From NCBI GenBank assembly GCA_030159075.1, contig BROG01000464.1:1-64000 (forward strand): a stretch of DNA of 64,000 nt, given 5' to 3'. The notes beneath the pieces were generated by a model. That model worked only from the letters and a program-made list of their open reading frames with translations, searched no databases and was not told the origin of the DNA. The translations under genes and the position numbers were made by a program. Within the stretch, counting starts at the first letter, position 1; each line of letters opens with the position of its first letter. Below are positions 1-12,405 of the stretch, in pieces. The stretch is from Atrina japonica (taxonomy: Eukaryota; Mollusca; Bivalvia; Pterioida; Pinnidae).

Positions 1-526
1 CATTGACATCACATGCTCCTGGGGTTGGGTGGGGTGGGGTCAAAATGTATAACATTACCAAACTTTGGTGGGACCGGGGTCATTTGTGTTTCACAAACAC
101 ATTTCGTTTTCAAAATATTGTCTTCCCCTTTTTTCACAGTAACAAATAAGAGATTTACACAGGCATAGAAATTTTGAAATTCCTATATATTTCATTAAAA
201 TTGCTTGTGAAATCCAGGTCTGTCACTTTCTCAATTGGAATTGAGTAACTCAACTTTATTATTTGTATATTGATACCACACTGGACCTGAACTTATTTTC
301 ACTTAATATATAGGAATTTACTATTTTCTATGCCTGTGTATATCTCTTTTTTGTTCTTGTACATCAAGTACAAGTAGTAAAATACAGCTATTTGTCAGCT
401 AATGACCCTTTAAAGGACAATTGGTTTTAGGTGTATAAAAACAGGAAAACCATATATTTACATGTCATGATGACCGAGGGTAGCTTGAGTGAGCTTGATT
501 TTAGTGTAAATGGATTTTTGTTTTCA
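1..526. other. AT-rich intergenic stretch, no gene recognised
   Basis: No coding similarity recognised. A GGGGTTGGGTGGGGTGGGG G-rich run lies at about 20-39. The phrases 'tataggaattt' and 'aaattcctatata' occur in opposite orientation (about 175-190 and 308-320), suggesting a decayed foldback. Confidence 0.4.
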
Positions 527-612
527 AAAGAAGTGTGGTGCCATACAAGGCCAATTGATAAATCTAAATGTGTTGTCAAATCCGTCTTAGAGTGTCCACT
601 GTAAAATAAACA
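527..612. repeat. Dispersed repeat copy (catacaagg...ccactgtaaaa)
   Basis: Shares catacaagg, atccgtct and agagtgtccactgtaaaa with 3899-3985. This is the oldest-looking of three related copies. Confidence 0.5.
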
Positions 613-837
613 CATTGGGTTTTGCAAAGTTTAAAACTTAAATGTCACCCCAAGTAAAAAGGTAAAATACAATACTAATTTCTATACGTTGAAACAGAGA
701 GTGGGGAAAACGTGGTTGTAATTATGAGTGTAACCTGATGGTGTAATTGGTATATATTGTTAATATATAAATATTTACAGAAACGATCGTCTGAGCATTA
801 TAACTTCGGTACTATATTTATAATATTTTTACACCTG

Positions 838-1078
838 GATTTACTCCTGTCGATAGGGAAGGACGGTCAATATTCCCTTTATGACAAACACGACGATTTT
901 AATTTCCATATCCCGAACTTCCCGTTCCAGGGTAGTAATATTCCGTCTTTTCCTGCCTATGACTTTTTTCATTTTACAACTTATACGTTATGCAAGCGCA
1001 TGCTCCTCTTATGAATGTTTTATTCCAGGAGCCAAACGACTCACCAGTGAACTTGAAATTGTCACTTGTTATAAAATA
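838..1078 (+). mobile_element. Penelope-like reverse transcriptase fragment
   Basis: In two adjacent frames it reads YSLYDKHDDFNFHIPNFPF, NIPSFPAY, then QLIRYASACSSYECFI. This is the C-terminal part of a Penelope-like RT, of a different subfamily from the copies at 1354 and 5690. A frameshift near 970 breaks it. Confidence 0.75.
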
Positions 1079-1330
1079 TGAAGAACAAAATATTTATACA
1101 AACTAGAAGAGAGATTTTTGATGAACCACAAATGGGTTCACTGATGTAAAACTCAGTCATATATCTAAAAAATCAGTTGAAAATGATATATGCTGTTTGA
1201 TTATTTGATCTCGATAATGATCTTGACCATATGTTGTTCAGACCTTGAAACCAACATGAATATGAAAATGTTTCAGTGCTTTTAGCTAATTATATAGGGG
1301 CGAAATTTTCAATATGACATTTGACCTTGA

Positions 1331-1353
1331 CATATATATATATATATATATAT
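1331..1353. repeat. (TA)n microsatellite
   Basis: About 11 TA units directly abutting the 5' end of the Penelope-like copy. Confidence 0.9.
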
Positions 1354-2825
1354 ACGAATTCTGGAAATCCTACATACACACGTAGCTCACTTTCAAAGGA
1401 CGAGATCCTTCAAAATCACGTGTCCGTATTACAATCATTTGATATACCTACAACGGAGACCGATTTCGAGCTACCACATTTATACTGGATACCTAAACTT
1501 CATAAAAACCCATATAAGCAAAGATACATAGCAGGATCCAGCAAATGATCTACCAAACCTTTATCTTTACTCCTTACCAAGATATTGACAGCTGTTAAGG
1601 AGAAACTTCAAAAATAATGTACATTTGCTTATTCCAGAAGCGGTGTAAATCAGATGTGGATACTTAAAAATTCTAAACAGCTTTTAGAAAATTTGAAGGC
1701 ACACAATTTTTCTCGAATTCACAGTATCAAAACTTATTATTTCTCAACTCTTTTTACACTACTATTCCACATAAAAATTAAAAGAAAGACTTTTTAGCAT
1801 CATAGACAACTGCTTTTTCACTAAAGGTGGTACCCGAAAATTTAAATATCTAGTGATTGGCTATCAGGATACTTATTTCGTCAAACACCACTCTGATTCT
1901 ACACATAAGTATACTGAAGTTGATATAAAAAACATGCTGGAATTTCTAATAGACAATATATTTGTAATGTTCGGAGACGTGGTCTTTCAACAAACTGTCG
2001 GCATTCCTATTGGAAACAATGTGCTCCTTTATTGGCCGACCTGTTCCTTTATTCATACGAAGCAGACTTCATTCAGAAACTGCTGAATCAAAAAAAGAAC
2101 AAGTTAGCGGTGTCCTTTAATTTGACATTTAGATATATCGACGACGTTTTGTCAATTAATAATGACAATTTTCATAGATATGTCAATGCGATATATCCCA
2201 GCGAACTAGAAATTAAAGATACAACAGAATCAAGTACACACGCTTCGTACTTAGACATTTTACTTAATATAAACACAGACGGGACATTAGCAACTAAGCT
2301 ATACGATAAACGCGACGATTTCGGCTTTCCCATCGTAAATTTTCCACATTTAAGTAGTAATATCCCTCGGTCACCTGCATATGGAGTTTATATTTCACAA
2401 ATGATCCGATATGCCAGGGCGTGCACAACATATGAAGATTTCATATACAGAGGTAAACTACTCACTGACAAATTATTGACACAGGGATATCGAAAACCGC
2501 GTTTAATGACAACGTTCCGCAAGTTTTACGGTCGGTATAATAGTCTTGTTTGCGACTACTCTGTTTCACTAAGTGAAATGTTGAGTTGCCTTTTCGTTGG
2601 CGGTTGTTGAGACGTCTGTACCAATTGTGACGAGGATACACTCCTCACGTGTTTCATTGGACTTGACTGTGGACTCACGGCGGGTGTGACCGGTCGACAG
2701 GGGATGCTTACTCCTCCATGGCACCTAATCCCACCTCTTGGTTTCCAGAGGTCCGTGTTTGTCCATTTTTACCGGACTTATCTATGTCCTGGACATCCTA
2801 TTGATTTATACTGTGGTATTGAGAT
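1354..2825 (+). mobile_element. Penelope-like retroelement, 5'-truncated, broken
   Basis: Reading through frame changes: HLYWIPKLHKNPYKQRYIAG, SRSGVNQMWILKNSKQLLEN, DTYFVKHHSDSTHKYTEVDI, VFQQTVGIPIG, FRYIDDVLSIN (RT active-site YIDD near 2140), YDKRDDFGFPIVNFPH, QGYRKPRLM and YGRYNSLVCDYSVSLSEML, stopping at 2610. It has a TGA at 1546 and several frameshifts, so it is dead. The downstream tail (2690-2825) includes gggatgcttactcctccatg, shared with the 5690-6545 copy. No GIY-YIG endonuclease was seen. Confidence 0.88.
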
Positions 2826-2828
2826 TTA

Positions 2829-2836
2829 TATATTTG

Positions 2837-2869
<33 letters not shown>

Positions 2870-2891
2870 ATATATATATATAAATATATAT
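2829..2891. repeat. (TA)n microsatellite
   Basis: Interrupted TA/TTTATA run following the retroelement tail. Confidence 0.9.
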
Positions 2892-3080
2892 GAAAATTCT
2901 ATAGATTATATATTTTAGTACTTTTTCAAATTGATATGAGAAATTAATCTATTATTACATAACCTTAAAACTTCCCACATATTCTACAGCATATTTCATA
3001 CAAATCGTCGCAACTAAAATTTAATAACTATTTTAGTTGAACTTTTCAAATTGGACTCTGTCCTTGACTTTTGATCCGAA

Positions 3081-3200
3081 TGTAACAGTCATGGATATAG
3101 TCCAAAAGCTAGGTTTTGTGGCTGGATGTTAGCGTTTATTTCATGTACTGAAGTGATGCAACGTCAGCATCTGGATGGGTGACAATCTGATGTCTGAAAT
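3081..3200 (+). mobile_element. Degenerate solo copy of the 5S-like LTR element
   Basis: Starts with the same 20 bases TGTAACAGTCATGGATATAG as the element at 44390, shares tttgtggctgga and catgtactgaag, and keeps cagcatctggatgggtgaca, which resembles box C of the 5S rRNA internal promoter. The right end is lost after tctgatgt. Confidence 0.65.
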
Positions 3201-3788
3201 TGGTCAAGCCGTTTTTTTAGAGACAAAGTAAGTGCAGTTTTACTAGAAGAAAATTATAATACTGATAGTGATAATTATGATTATACTGCTACAACAACAA
3301 CAACAACAACTAATAATAATAATAAATATTATTGTAATTTAAAATGCTGAAATTTGCTGAGAAGTAGAAACAAAATTGAAATTACAGTGATGTTTCAGGA
3401 GTATGCAATATTAAATTACAAAAATACGTATTGTAATGTTTATCTTTTTAGGAAAATATATTTTTAATGATTAATTCATTTTCTTTTCGCTATGTTTTTA
3501 ATGAATAATAAAATATCTGACAATAAATTGGAGATAAAATCTAATAAGCAGTCAGAGGGCATTACTCTCTACTTTAGATTGTATAATCGATGAACCTTAC
3601 TGAGAAATTAAGTGTTGGACAGTGGACGTTTCTGTAGTATATGTTTCACTGCACGTATTTTCTTATATAAACAAGTATCAAATTTTTATTGATATTATTT
3701 GGTACGATAGATTAATTTTCTTTTCATTATTTTTATTATGGATAATTGATTCCCTGACGATAAAATGTATCTGCTATCAGTCAGAGGG
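3201..3788. other. AT-rich intergenic stretch
   Basis: A (CAA)n run at 3294-3309 and (TAA)n at 3311-3325. Two loosely similar halves (ttttcttttcgctatgtttttaatga / ttttcttttcattatttttatt, 3479-3750) indicate an old duplication. No gene seen. Confidence 0.4.
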
Positions 3789-3985
3789 AAAATAAATATT
3801 ATAAACATAATACCAAAGTTATAATGCTCAAGACGATCGTTTCTGTCAATTAGACTTCATCAGTTGAGCTCCAATTTAAAATGTATATGTAATTTCTAAA
3901 GACAAACTGGTATCATACAAGGTCAAATAAATAATCTAAAAGTATAGCCGAAATCCGTCTAAGAGTAACCACTGTAAAAAGATGA
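3789..3985 (+). repeat. Direct repeat copy A
   Basis: About 130 bp from 'ataaacataataccaaagtt' to 'ggtatcatacaaggtc' recur at 4142-4270 with roughly 10% difference. The distal part matches 527-612. Confidence 0.75.
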
Positions 3986-4311
3986 CTAATTTAGCTTTAG
4001 AAAACTTTAATGGTGTCATCAGTACCAAATATTACTTTCGTATAAGATTATCAGCTGGTACGGAAATACCGGGTACTTGGTTTATGTATACCATCGGGGA
4101 CTCAACGGTCCAACAGCAGTGGCAACGACCAAGTGGTTATAAATACTATAAACATAATACCAAAGTTATAATGATCAAGGCGACCGCCTCTGCCAACCAG
4201 ACTTCATCAGTTGACCTCCAATTTAAAATGTATATGTATTTTCTAAAGAGAAAGTGGTATCATACAAGGTCTTTTAGAGAGCTATTGACTTTAATGGGGG
4301 AAAATGGATAG
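3982..4311 (+). other. Unrecognised ORF, 109 codons, overlapping repeat copy B
   Basis: Met-start ORF coding MTNLALENFNGVISTKYYFR and GTWFMYTIGDSTVQQQWQRP among others. I recognise no family. Its last third is the direct repeat also at 3789, which argues for a fragment of a mobile element or chance. Confidence 0.2.
4139..4275 (+). repeat. Direct repeat copy B
   Basis: Second copy of the 3789-3927 segment, same orientation, about 350 bp apart. Confidence 0.75.
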
Positions 4312-4861
4312 GATATTGATATTTAGGTGGTGTATACTAGCACTAAGAAAAAGAAAGTCTTATGTCTGACAGAAGGTACGGGAACAGGATTTCAGGAAAC
4401 TGTCTCGCCATTTTTACGGAAATGCAAACCATTTTTAGACTTCGATAGAAACGAATTTTAAAAGTTGAAATAGTTAGACCAATACTCTTTTCAAGATACC
4501 ATACCTACAAAACAACTGCATTCTGTGTTATAACTCACGATGAGTACGTGTTTGACGTCAGGGGATGCTAACGCGTCGTCGGGTCGGTCCTGGGTTTTTT
4601 TAGGTTTTTTTTTTTTCAATATTCACTGCTCAGATATTTCCCCGAATACTTCCTTGTAAAAAATCTCAGTAAAAAATGAAACTCATATACATTCATTATG
4701 TTCGATCAAGGAGATAGAGAGAATAGTAATTAAATCAAATCAATAATGCAAAAATGGTATTTTGCAAGTCATGTTAGGATAAAAAGGAGTTCCGTGCGAT
4801 AAAGTATTCATCTAACCCTAGTAAACGTAATTTGAATCAATAGGGAACATTCGTATTAGTT

Positions 4862-6795
4862 CGGTGTAATGTAGAAAAGCGACCAGCATAGAAAAACTAC
4901 CGGGGGTCAATATTCTACGTAGAAATCATACCGGGCTCTTGTAGAAAATTGACCCATACCTGTAGAAAAATGACCCGCGTTCCTACGAATTTAGAGACGC
5001 GCACAATGAGGGAAATATGAATAATGAGAGTTTCTAACATATAAATATCACGTTAAATTTCAGGGAGTCACGTGATGGCTGATCAGTGATTGATGTCTTC
5101 GATTGATGGTTGCAACATCTCGTATCCAAGATGTGGACTCGAATCTCGCTCGGGGCAATTAAAACTGTCATAAGATTTTTCTCCGTCTGATGTGAGAATG
5201 TTGCCAAAAATAGCCCATTCTATTTTTTATGTTTAGCGTCCAACAAAAACTTATCTTCCTATATAATGAAAAAAAAACCCAAAACGACAGAAAAGACACA
5301 ACATTTAAGGAGAACAAATACAAGTTAATGCACATTTATAAATTTTACTGATGCGTTAACAAAAGAAAAACAGATCGAATTAAACTTATAAAAACCATAT
5401 CTTTGGAACAAACTTACAAATAACTTATGAAATAGTAGTTTTCTCTTTGATGAAAATAGATGTTCATGTCTAACTCATTATTTGAGAGCTATGTTCTATA
5501 TGTTTTCCTAGATTCTCGTGATTCTTCTGTTTTACCGGATATCAAAACCAATCCGCCTGCAGACACTGGTCAAAGAAAAAACTTAGGTCTATTTTGTTTT
5601 ATTTGCAAGTTTTTAGATCTTAACAATAATGCATACAAATGACATCTGGTCGCTTTTTCATGAGAAATATAAAAAGTCTCAGATACCAAGGTATATATCA
5701 ATAGGATGTCCAGGATATAGGTACAAATCTTGTAAAAATGGACAAACACAGACCTCTTGAAATCAAGAGATGGGATCAGGTGCCATGGAGGAGTAAACAC
5801 CCCCTGTTGACAGGTCACACCCGCCGTGGGTCCACAGTCAAATTAAAATGAAATATGTCAGAAACGAATCCTCGTCATAATTGGTACAGACGTCTCAACC
5901 GCCGCCATCGAACAGGTAACTCAACATTTCACTTAGTGAAACAGAGTAGTCGCAAACAAGACTATTATATCGACCGTAAAATTTGCGGAACGTTGACATC
6001 AAACGCGGTTTTCGATATCCCTGTGTCAATAATTTGTCAGTGAGTAGTTTACCTCTGCATATGAAATGTTCATATGTTGAACACGCCCTGGCATATCTGA
6101 TCATTTGTGAAATATAAACTCCATGTGCGTCTGATTGTGACATATTACAACTTAAATGTGGAAAAGTAATGATGGGAAAGCCGTAATCGTCGCGTTTGTC
6201 ATATAGCTTAGTTGTTAATTTCCCGTCTGTGTCTATAATTAGTAAAATGTCCAATACGAAGTGTGTGTGCTTGATTCTGTTGTGTCTTTAATTTCTAGTT
6301 CGCTGGGGTATATCGCATTGACATATGTATGTAAATTGTCATTATTAATAGACAAAACTTCGTCGATGTAACTTTTTTTTTCTTTTGATACAGCAGTTTC
6401 TGGATGAAGTCGATTCATATGAATAAAGGAACAGGTCAGCCAATAAAGGAGCACAATTGATTCCCATACCAATGCCGACAGTTTGTTGAAAGACCACGTC
6501 TCCGAACATTATAAATATATTTTCTTCAAGAAATAACGCATTTAGATGTGTTCAAGTTTTAGTCATATTTGGCCTTTGGGGTCCAACGCTGTCCAGATAA
6601 TAATCAGGCCTAATACATTTATATGCATGATATCCGTGTTCCTTTTTCCTTAAAATATAGGGTAATTTTTATTTGGGGGTCAATTTTTCACGGAACGACT
6701 AGATCCAACAGAAATATTGAAGCGGGTCATTTTTCTACGGCTACCTCGGTAAGATTTCTACGGCGAGAAAATTTTTCACGTTACATCGGCACTGT
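4862..6795. mobile_element. Decayed inverted-repeat DNA element containing a nested Penelope-like copy
   Basis: Left arm 4862-4985 (cggtgtaatgtagaaaagcg ... gtagaaaaatgacccgcg) and right arm 6715-6795 (agcgggtcatttttctacgg ... ttcacgttacatcgg) are inverted relatives. Penelope copy B lies between them. Confidence 0.5.
5690..6545 (-). mobile_element. Penelope-like retroelement fragment, 5'-truncated
   Basis: On the minus strand: VFQQTVGIGMG-like start near 6490, YIDEVLSINNDNLHTYVNAI (the second Asp of YIDD reads Glu), IDTDGKLTTKLYDKRDDYGF, FKYGVYISQ-equivalent GVYISQMIRYARACSTYEHF and YGRYNSLVCDYSVSLSEML. The shared tail with tttactcctccatggcacct runs to about 5690. Closely related to the 1354 copy; frameshifted and inactive. 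Confidence 0.87.
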
Positions 6796-6885
6796 TGATA
6801 TGGGGAAGTAGGTCGTGCAAGAAAATATCAACTGTACAAATATGGAGTTTGTTCATTGATCATGGTAACTTTCAGTATTGTTACC

Positions 6886-6966
6886 ATGTTCTGTGAAATC
6901 AACAGTATCAAAAACTAGGAAAAGTCAGATCACACTCTGTGAAATCAACAGTATCAAAACTAGGAA
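6886..6966. repeat. Short tandem duplication
   Basis: Two adjacent copies of ctgtgaaatcaacagtatca followed by aaactagga. Confidence 0.8.
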
Positions 6967-8749
6967 TATTGATAGGTAGCCTATATAATAAAATTATATG
7001 CGCAATTTCGACTCAATAAATTTCAACATAATTAAGATAATGAAATTCTACTGTATATACCAGTTATGGGAGAGATATAGATTGATCTTCCATAGCAGTT
7101 GGCACAATTAAAAAAAAAAACAAGACATAGTCCGAGTGTGAGGGGAGTTTTAATATACATCTGACATATTCTCAGTACAATATACATCTGTACATATTTA
7201 CACTGTACAACATACAAAAATTTGTGTATCACAAATGTAATGGAAAATTACATACCCCATCATAATCAGCATAAATCACACAGCATCAATTAACATTACT
7301 GTTAAATAACAAATACAATTTATAACAACTTTAAAATTGCATAATTATGGAAAAATCTTTCCTTGTCCATTTTTTCTTTTTTGTGTCAAATTAAAAGGCT
7401 AATAATAAAGATGATAATAATAGTAATACAGAGTTGTTTCCCCTTAGTACAGAAAGCGACAGTACAACTATGACATTAAAATTAATACTCAAATAGGGTA
7501 GTCAAAAGTAAAATGTGTATAATGCATCTGTTGAACAACACTTGTACACCCCTTTAAATATAGACTACTCCTTGGTTACAGAGTGGAGGAGTCCATTTTG
7601 ACAAAGGGGTAAATAAGATTCATATTTCCAACTCATTTTATTTTGTACAAAATTTATCACGCCTGAAAATAAAAATTTACAGATTATTTCATATTCCTTT
7701 TACAATTTTATGTCAGTATTATCTAAAACCTTTTTACCATGTCTCTATAAATATAAATACATTGAAATGGTGGGCTAAATTGCAAGAGGTTTACTTGGAC
7801 TTGGTTACAATAAAAAGCTGTTCAAAGGAATGCACATTTTTCTAGCCATTAACATAGTTCACAGCTAAATATACATACCACAGAAAACTGTACACCTGCT
7901 CATTGGGCCTACAGTTTTAGAGAGGGCAGCTCGAATGGAAAGGTGTTGTCCTACTGAGGTCGTTTAGATTCCTGATGAATGCTTTTCCCCCCTGTGTATG
8001 TAAAACAAACAGCTGCGCTCTCTTTCAAGGCATTGCCTCAATTCATATCATTTCTTTGTTACACTTATTAATAAAAAAAAGAAATCTTCATATTTCAAGT
8101 AATCACACAAACATATTTATATCCTTTTTACCCATTTTAAAATAGATTCTACCTCACATGAGTGAAATAGCTCCATTTCATTTTGTCTTTTTGTGTGAAT
8201 AAATTTAGTTTGGTGCATAGGACTTATGTTTCGGTGAAATGAAGGCTAGAAATATCATGTTTATTACACGTGGTCCCAAAATCACTACATAATCTATCGC
8301 TGTTCTCCTGTTATATTACTGGTAACTATCCCAGAATTCCACTTCCTCGTGTGTACCATTATAGCAGCATATTTTACATTTCCGTAAATGAACTGGCCTC
8401 AACCAATCTTCTGAACCATAGCATTGAAAATTGACAAAACGGGGTCATTTATGTTAAAGTACAGGACTACCTTAATCCAGGACCTGAAACATATCATGTG
8501 CTAAGAATGGTAAGACATATATACATGTCATGAAAGTTATGTCAATGTACTTGACCCAATAAGTGCCCAATGTCCCTATAAGAGCCCCTACAAGAGCCCC
8601 TCCCCCTTTTTTCACAAACAATCAAGTATCTTTTCTAGCCAGTTTTCAAGATGATGTGGACCAGAAAAACTTAAAATAAAAATTTATCTTTAGCCCCATG
8701 CAACACAATGATGTTGATAGGTGTCCACTGTATTAAGTAAAACAACTTT
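6967..8749. other. AT-rich intergenic stretch, no gene recognised
   Basis: No convincing coding sequence on either strand. It lies 3' of the USP gene but far beyond its stop. Confidence 0.5.
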
Positions 8750-9054
8750 ACCATCGTACTTTAGAGCCGGCCTGGCTCAGTTGGTAGCGTACTCGACTCT
8801 TGATCGTGAGTTCAAGTCCAGCCGGCGGCAGATTGATTTCCTGTCCTTCGGATGAGACAGTAAAACTCGAGGTCCCGTGGCGCAGTTGGTGTTAGCACAT
8901 TAAAGAATCCTCACTGCTCAATGGCCGTAAGTGCCGAGCATAGGCCAAAATTTGAAGCACTTCACTGGCATTTGGTGACGTCTCCATGTGAGTGAAAGAT
9001 TCTTGAATGGGACATTAAACAACAAAAAACAAACAAACAAACCATCGTACTTTA
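8750..9054 (+). mobile_element. tRNA-derived SINE, family 1, with target-site duplication
   Basis: tRNA-like head with A box TGGCTCAGTTGGTAGCG and B box GTTCAAGTCC, a body with cctgtccttcggatgagaca and ctcactgctcaatggccgta, and a (CAAA)n tail. A perfect 14-bp ACCATCGTACTTTA occurs at 8750-8763 and 9041-9054. Recent insertion. Confidence 0.93.
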
Positions 9055-9910
9055 AAAAAAAATTAACTGCTTTAGGTTAATTTGACTATTAATTGGTCTA
9101 AAGAACTGAATAAGCGCCCAACTCTTTTTCCCTATTTTTGGAGTGCCCTGGGTGAGTATTGGGTCGAATACCGTAATTCAATAATCTTTTAGAGCAGATT
9201 TACAGTGACCAAAAAGTTTTAGAGACATAGCTGTACTGTGACATTTATTCAAACCTTAATGGCATACAAGCTGTCAAAAAGGATTTTTTGTTTGTATTAA
9301 AACATACTTGCTGTCGAAATGGATTTTTGGTTTGTATTAAAAGTTCCAATATTTGACATTTTATACCAAATAAATGTTTAAAAAAATCATGGGCTGAAAA
9401 AATAACTTGTCATACTGTCGTATTTGTGAAAAGAAATTGAATGTGAACAATGGGCGAGTAAATACCAGTATATGTATTTGTATTCTTATGGATAGCAGAA
9501 ATATCAATTGTCGTCTTATTTCATTCAGCCTAGGCAATATAGGCATATGTTAAAATTTTCTACAACAAAATATTTTTTAGAATTTTTTAATCAAAGTTAT
9601 GGTCTAATCAGGAGATTTTTTCCCATCAAAATGACTGCCTATATGTTTTCAAGAAGTAAAAGAGTAGAAACTTATAAATTTCTTATATGAGAATTTGGAC
9701 TCTGACCATAATATTTCCATATTCACATGAATCCCCACCCCTGGGGTCATATTCCCTAGAAAAATCATGGAGAGAGGTAGAAGTTGTAGACTGAATACAA
9801 TATTACTGCTATTCAACTAAAAATTCTGAGAAACGTTTTGATGCTACCATTTCTGGTCTGGAGGCCAACATCAATTTCACGAATATAGTGACAAATCCTC
9901 TACAAAACTG
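9055..9910. other. AT-rich stretch, no gene recognised
   Basis: 'ggattttttgtttgtattaa' and 'ggatttttggtttgtattaa' (about 9280-9345) form a short direct repeat; otherwise nothing was identified. Confidence 0.4.
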
Positions 9911-10100
9911 AGCTAAAAAGACAAAACTCACATACACACATGACTCAAAAGAAGAGAAAAAAATGTAAGCTAAAAAGACACACACCCACCCACCGACTCA
10001 CATACACACATGACTCAAAAGAAGAGAAAAAAATGTAAGCTAAAAAGACACACACTCATTCACCCACTCACATACACACATGACTCAAAAGAAGAGAAAA
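9911..10100. repeat. 70-bp tandem repeat, about 2.5 units
   Basis: Unit begins ctcacatacacacatgactc; starts at 9927, 9997 and 10067. Confidence 0.9.
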
Positions 10101-11099
10101 TGGAGCATTAAACAAACTAGAAATTCCTATTCCTAACGTACTGTTATAATTTTGAAGAAACATTACTGTATTTCATACATTTCCAGGGTCCCTTGGGTAG
10201 GCATGGTAACAGAGACCCTTTCATTGTTAAGACTCATGAATATGCATGAAGACCTGACCAATTAAACATACAAATTGCGTCTGTGAAAATCTATTTACAT
10301 TCACTAACTTAAGTGTTATGTATGATATGTATGGGATAGACAAAGGTTCAGAATTCAGAATTATCAGTTTATACTGTTTTGTAACTTAAAGACGATCTCT
10401 ACAATGGGTGTTTCAACACTGAACATTAGTGAAGCTGTGAACATATCATATGACAGTTAAATAAGATGACAGCGAAATTTGAATCATGTTTAGTGGGGCA
10501 CAGCCAACAATGCAGAAAGCTGTTGTAATTACGAGATAAGGAGTTAAATACAAACAAAAAAAATAACAACAACAAAAATTCTAATAGACCTTTTCACGAT
10601 AATTGCGGTCCAGTAATTCTGGACAAAAAAATGAGATTCATAAGATTCTCGGAAAACGATGTGATGAAACAATTGATTCCTTTGATGATGACTATGTTTT
10701 TGCCGAAATTTGTATAATTTTGCCGTCCAAAGTTATAGGGCTGCAGTTATCATGAAAATTTCTATTGATATACATTTATATGAAGAAACTTTACAGACTT
10801 AGGGATAAGCAATACACTGCCTTTGGTAAGAGGAACATACATCCAGTTGAATACCATTGTATAATAAAATATTTTTCACTCTGAAGCTGAAAGTCCAACC
10901 AACAATTGATGTTAATTTCATGTATACTAAAAATTTACATGAACACTAAAAATCTCTGGATTATTCAAAAGAATCATGGCATGAAATAATTCTACAAACT
11001 ATGAGACTGACATTGGTGTAGGATAAAATGCCAGGATACTATAATTCTCATTCTGATTACCATACAATACAACTCGTATATATCACTCATTAATGTATG
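10101..11099. other. Intergenic stretch, no gene recognised
   Basis: No ORF or repeat family recognised with confidence. Confidence 0.4.
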
Positions 11100-11600
11100 A
11101 TATAATCCTAGCGCATACAACAATCTCATGAGCAAACGATATAATTTATGCACATCTCACTCATTAGATGATCAATGTATGATATAATGCTACAACATAA
11201 ACGCATATTAGCGTTTGATATAATCCTAGCACGTGAAACTCTTATTAGCGTTTGATATAATCCTGGAACAAAAAACTCATTAGCGTTTGATATAAGCCTA
11301 GCACATGAAACTGTCATTAGCGGTTGAGATAATCCTATCACATGAAACTCTTATTAGCGCTTGATATAATCCTGGAACATAAAACACATTAGCGTTTGAT
11401 ATAAGCCTAGCACATGAACCTCTCATTAGCATTTGATATAACCCTTGCACATCAAAATCTCATTAGCAGTTGATATAATCCTAGCACATGAAATTCTCAT
11501 TGGTGTTTGATACAGTACTAGTGCACATAAAACTCTCATTAGCAGATTATATAATTCTAGCTAGCACAGATAATTCACTAACAAGTGTATGATATAACCC
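11100..11600. repeat. Minisatellite, ~38-bp unit
   Basis: Around 12 diverged units of 'cattagcgtttgatataa' plus 'cctagcacatgaaactct'. Units vary by substitutions and small indels. Confidence 0.85.
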
Positions 11601-11921
11601 TAATCCAGTGGTGAGTGACAAAACTCTGGCATGTGTGTTTCTCAATGGAAATGTTAGCACAATAAGTATTATAACATTGTAATTCTAGCAAAATGTTTCA
11701 AAGATGCTTCTTCCACAAAATTTCATAAAAGCTTATTCCTTATTTTTTCATCAAAATATTTCAATTTCTTAAAAACAAATGGCATTTCATGCATCATTTT
11801 AAACATTGCTTCCCATTTAAAGACATAGAGTTCCTAAAGAGTCATAGCTTATAGAACCAATGATTCTTTATATACATAATGAAAAGCATCATAGAGAAAA
11901 ACATCAAATTACAGGCTTCAT

Positions 11922-12100
11922 ACAGTGGAACCTGTCTTGAGAGACATCATATCTGCCACTGATGTGTGGTCCCTCAAGACAGGTGGTCCCTCGAAAGAGG
12001 TTTTATTGAAAGCATAATCTGACTTTAGAACTTTGAGAATGTGGTCTCAGATGAGATGTGGTCTTTCACTAGACTAGTCATTTAAAATAGGTTCCACTAC
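11922..12100. mobile_element. MITE with AGTGGAACCT ends
   Basis: AGTGGAACCT at 11924-11933 and AGGTTCCACT at 12089-12098 are perfect inverted ends; the inside has ccctcaagacaggtggtccc. Confidence 0.75.
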
Positions 12101-12189
12101 AATCTTAAATATCTAGTATTTTGTTGACTTCAATTTGCATCCTCGTCATCAGCAATCATGAAGTAATCCAATAAAAACTTCTCTCTACA

Positions 12190-12405
12190 TTTTTTGAGTT
12201 GACTGATGCAACACAGTGAGGGTTCTTGTACGTGCCATGGGACCTCGGTTTTAAGTCTCATTCTCAAAAACTTGTGCTTTTCCACTTTGTATACTGAGCT
12301 TTTGGCAAAGGTACAATCACTGCCATTTTTAACGTCTTTGGTATGACCCAGTATAAGGAATTGAACCCAGGACCTGAATGCTCTACCACCAAACCACTGC
12401 AGATA
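12190..12405 (-). mobile_element. tRNA-derived SINE, family 2
   Basis: On the minus strand a head with tggtttggtggtagagcat (A box) and gggttcaattcc (B box), then accgaggtcccatggcacgt and aagaaccctcactgtg, body motifs also seen in the family 1 SINEs. Confidence 0.75.

Noticed and set aside
8764..8830. tRNA gene
   Set aside because: The A and B boxes are the head of a SINE with body, tail and target duplication, repeated at 30824 and 42921; the fold is imperfect for a functional tRNA.
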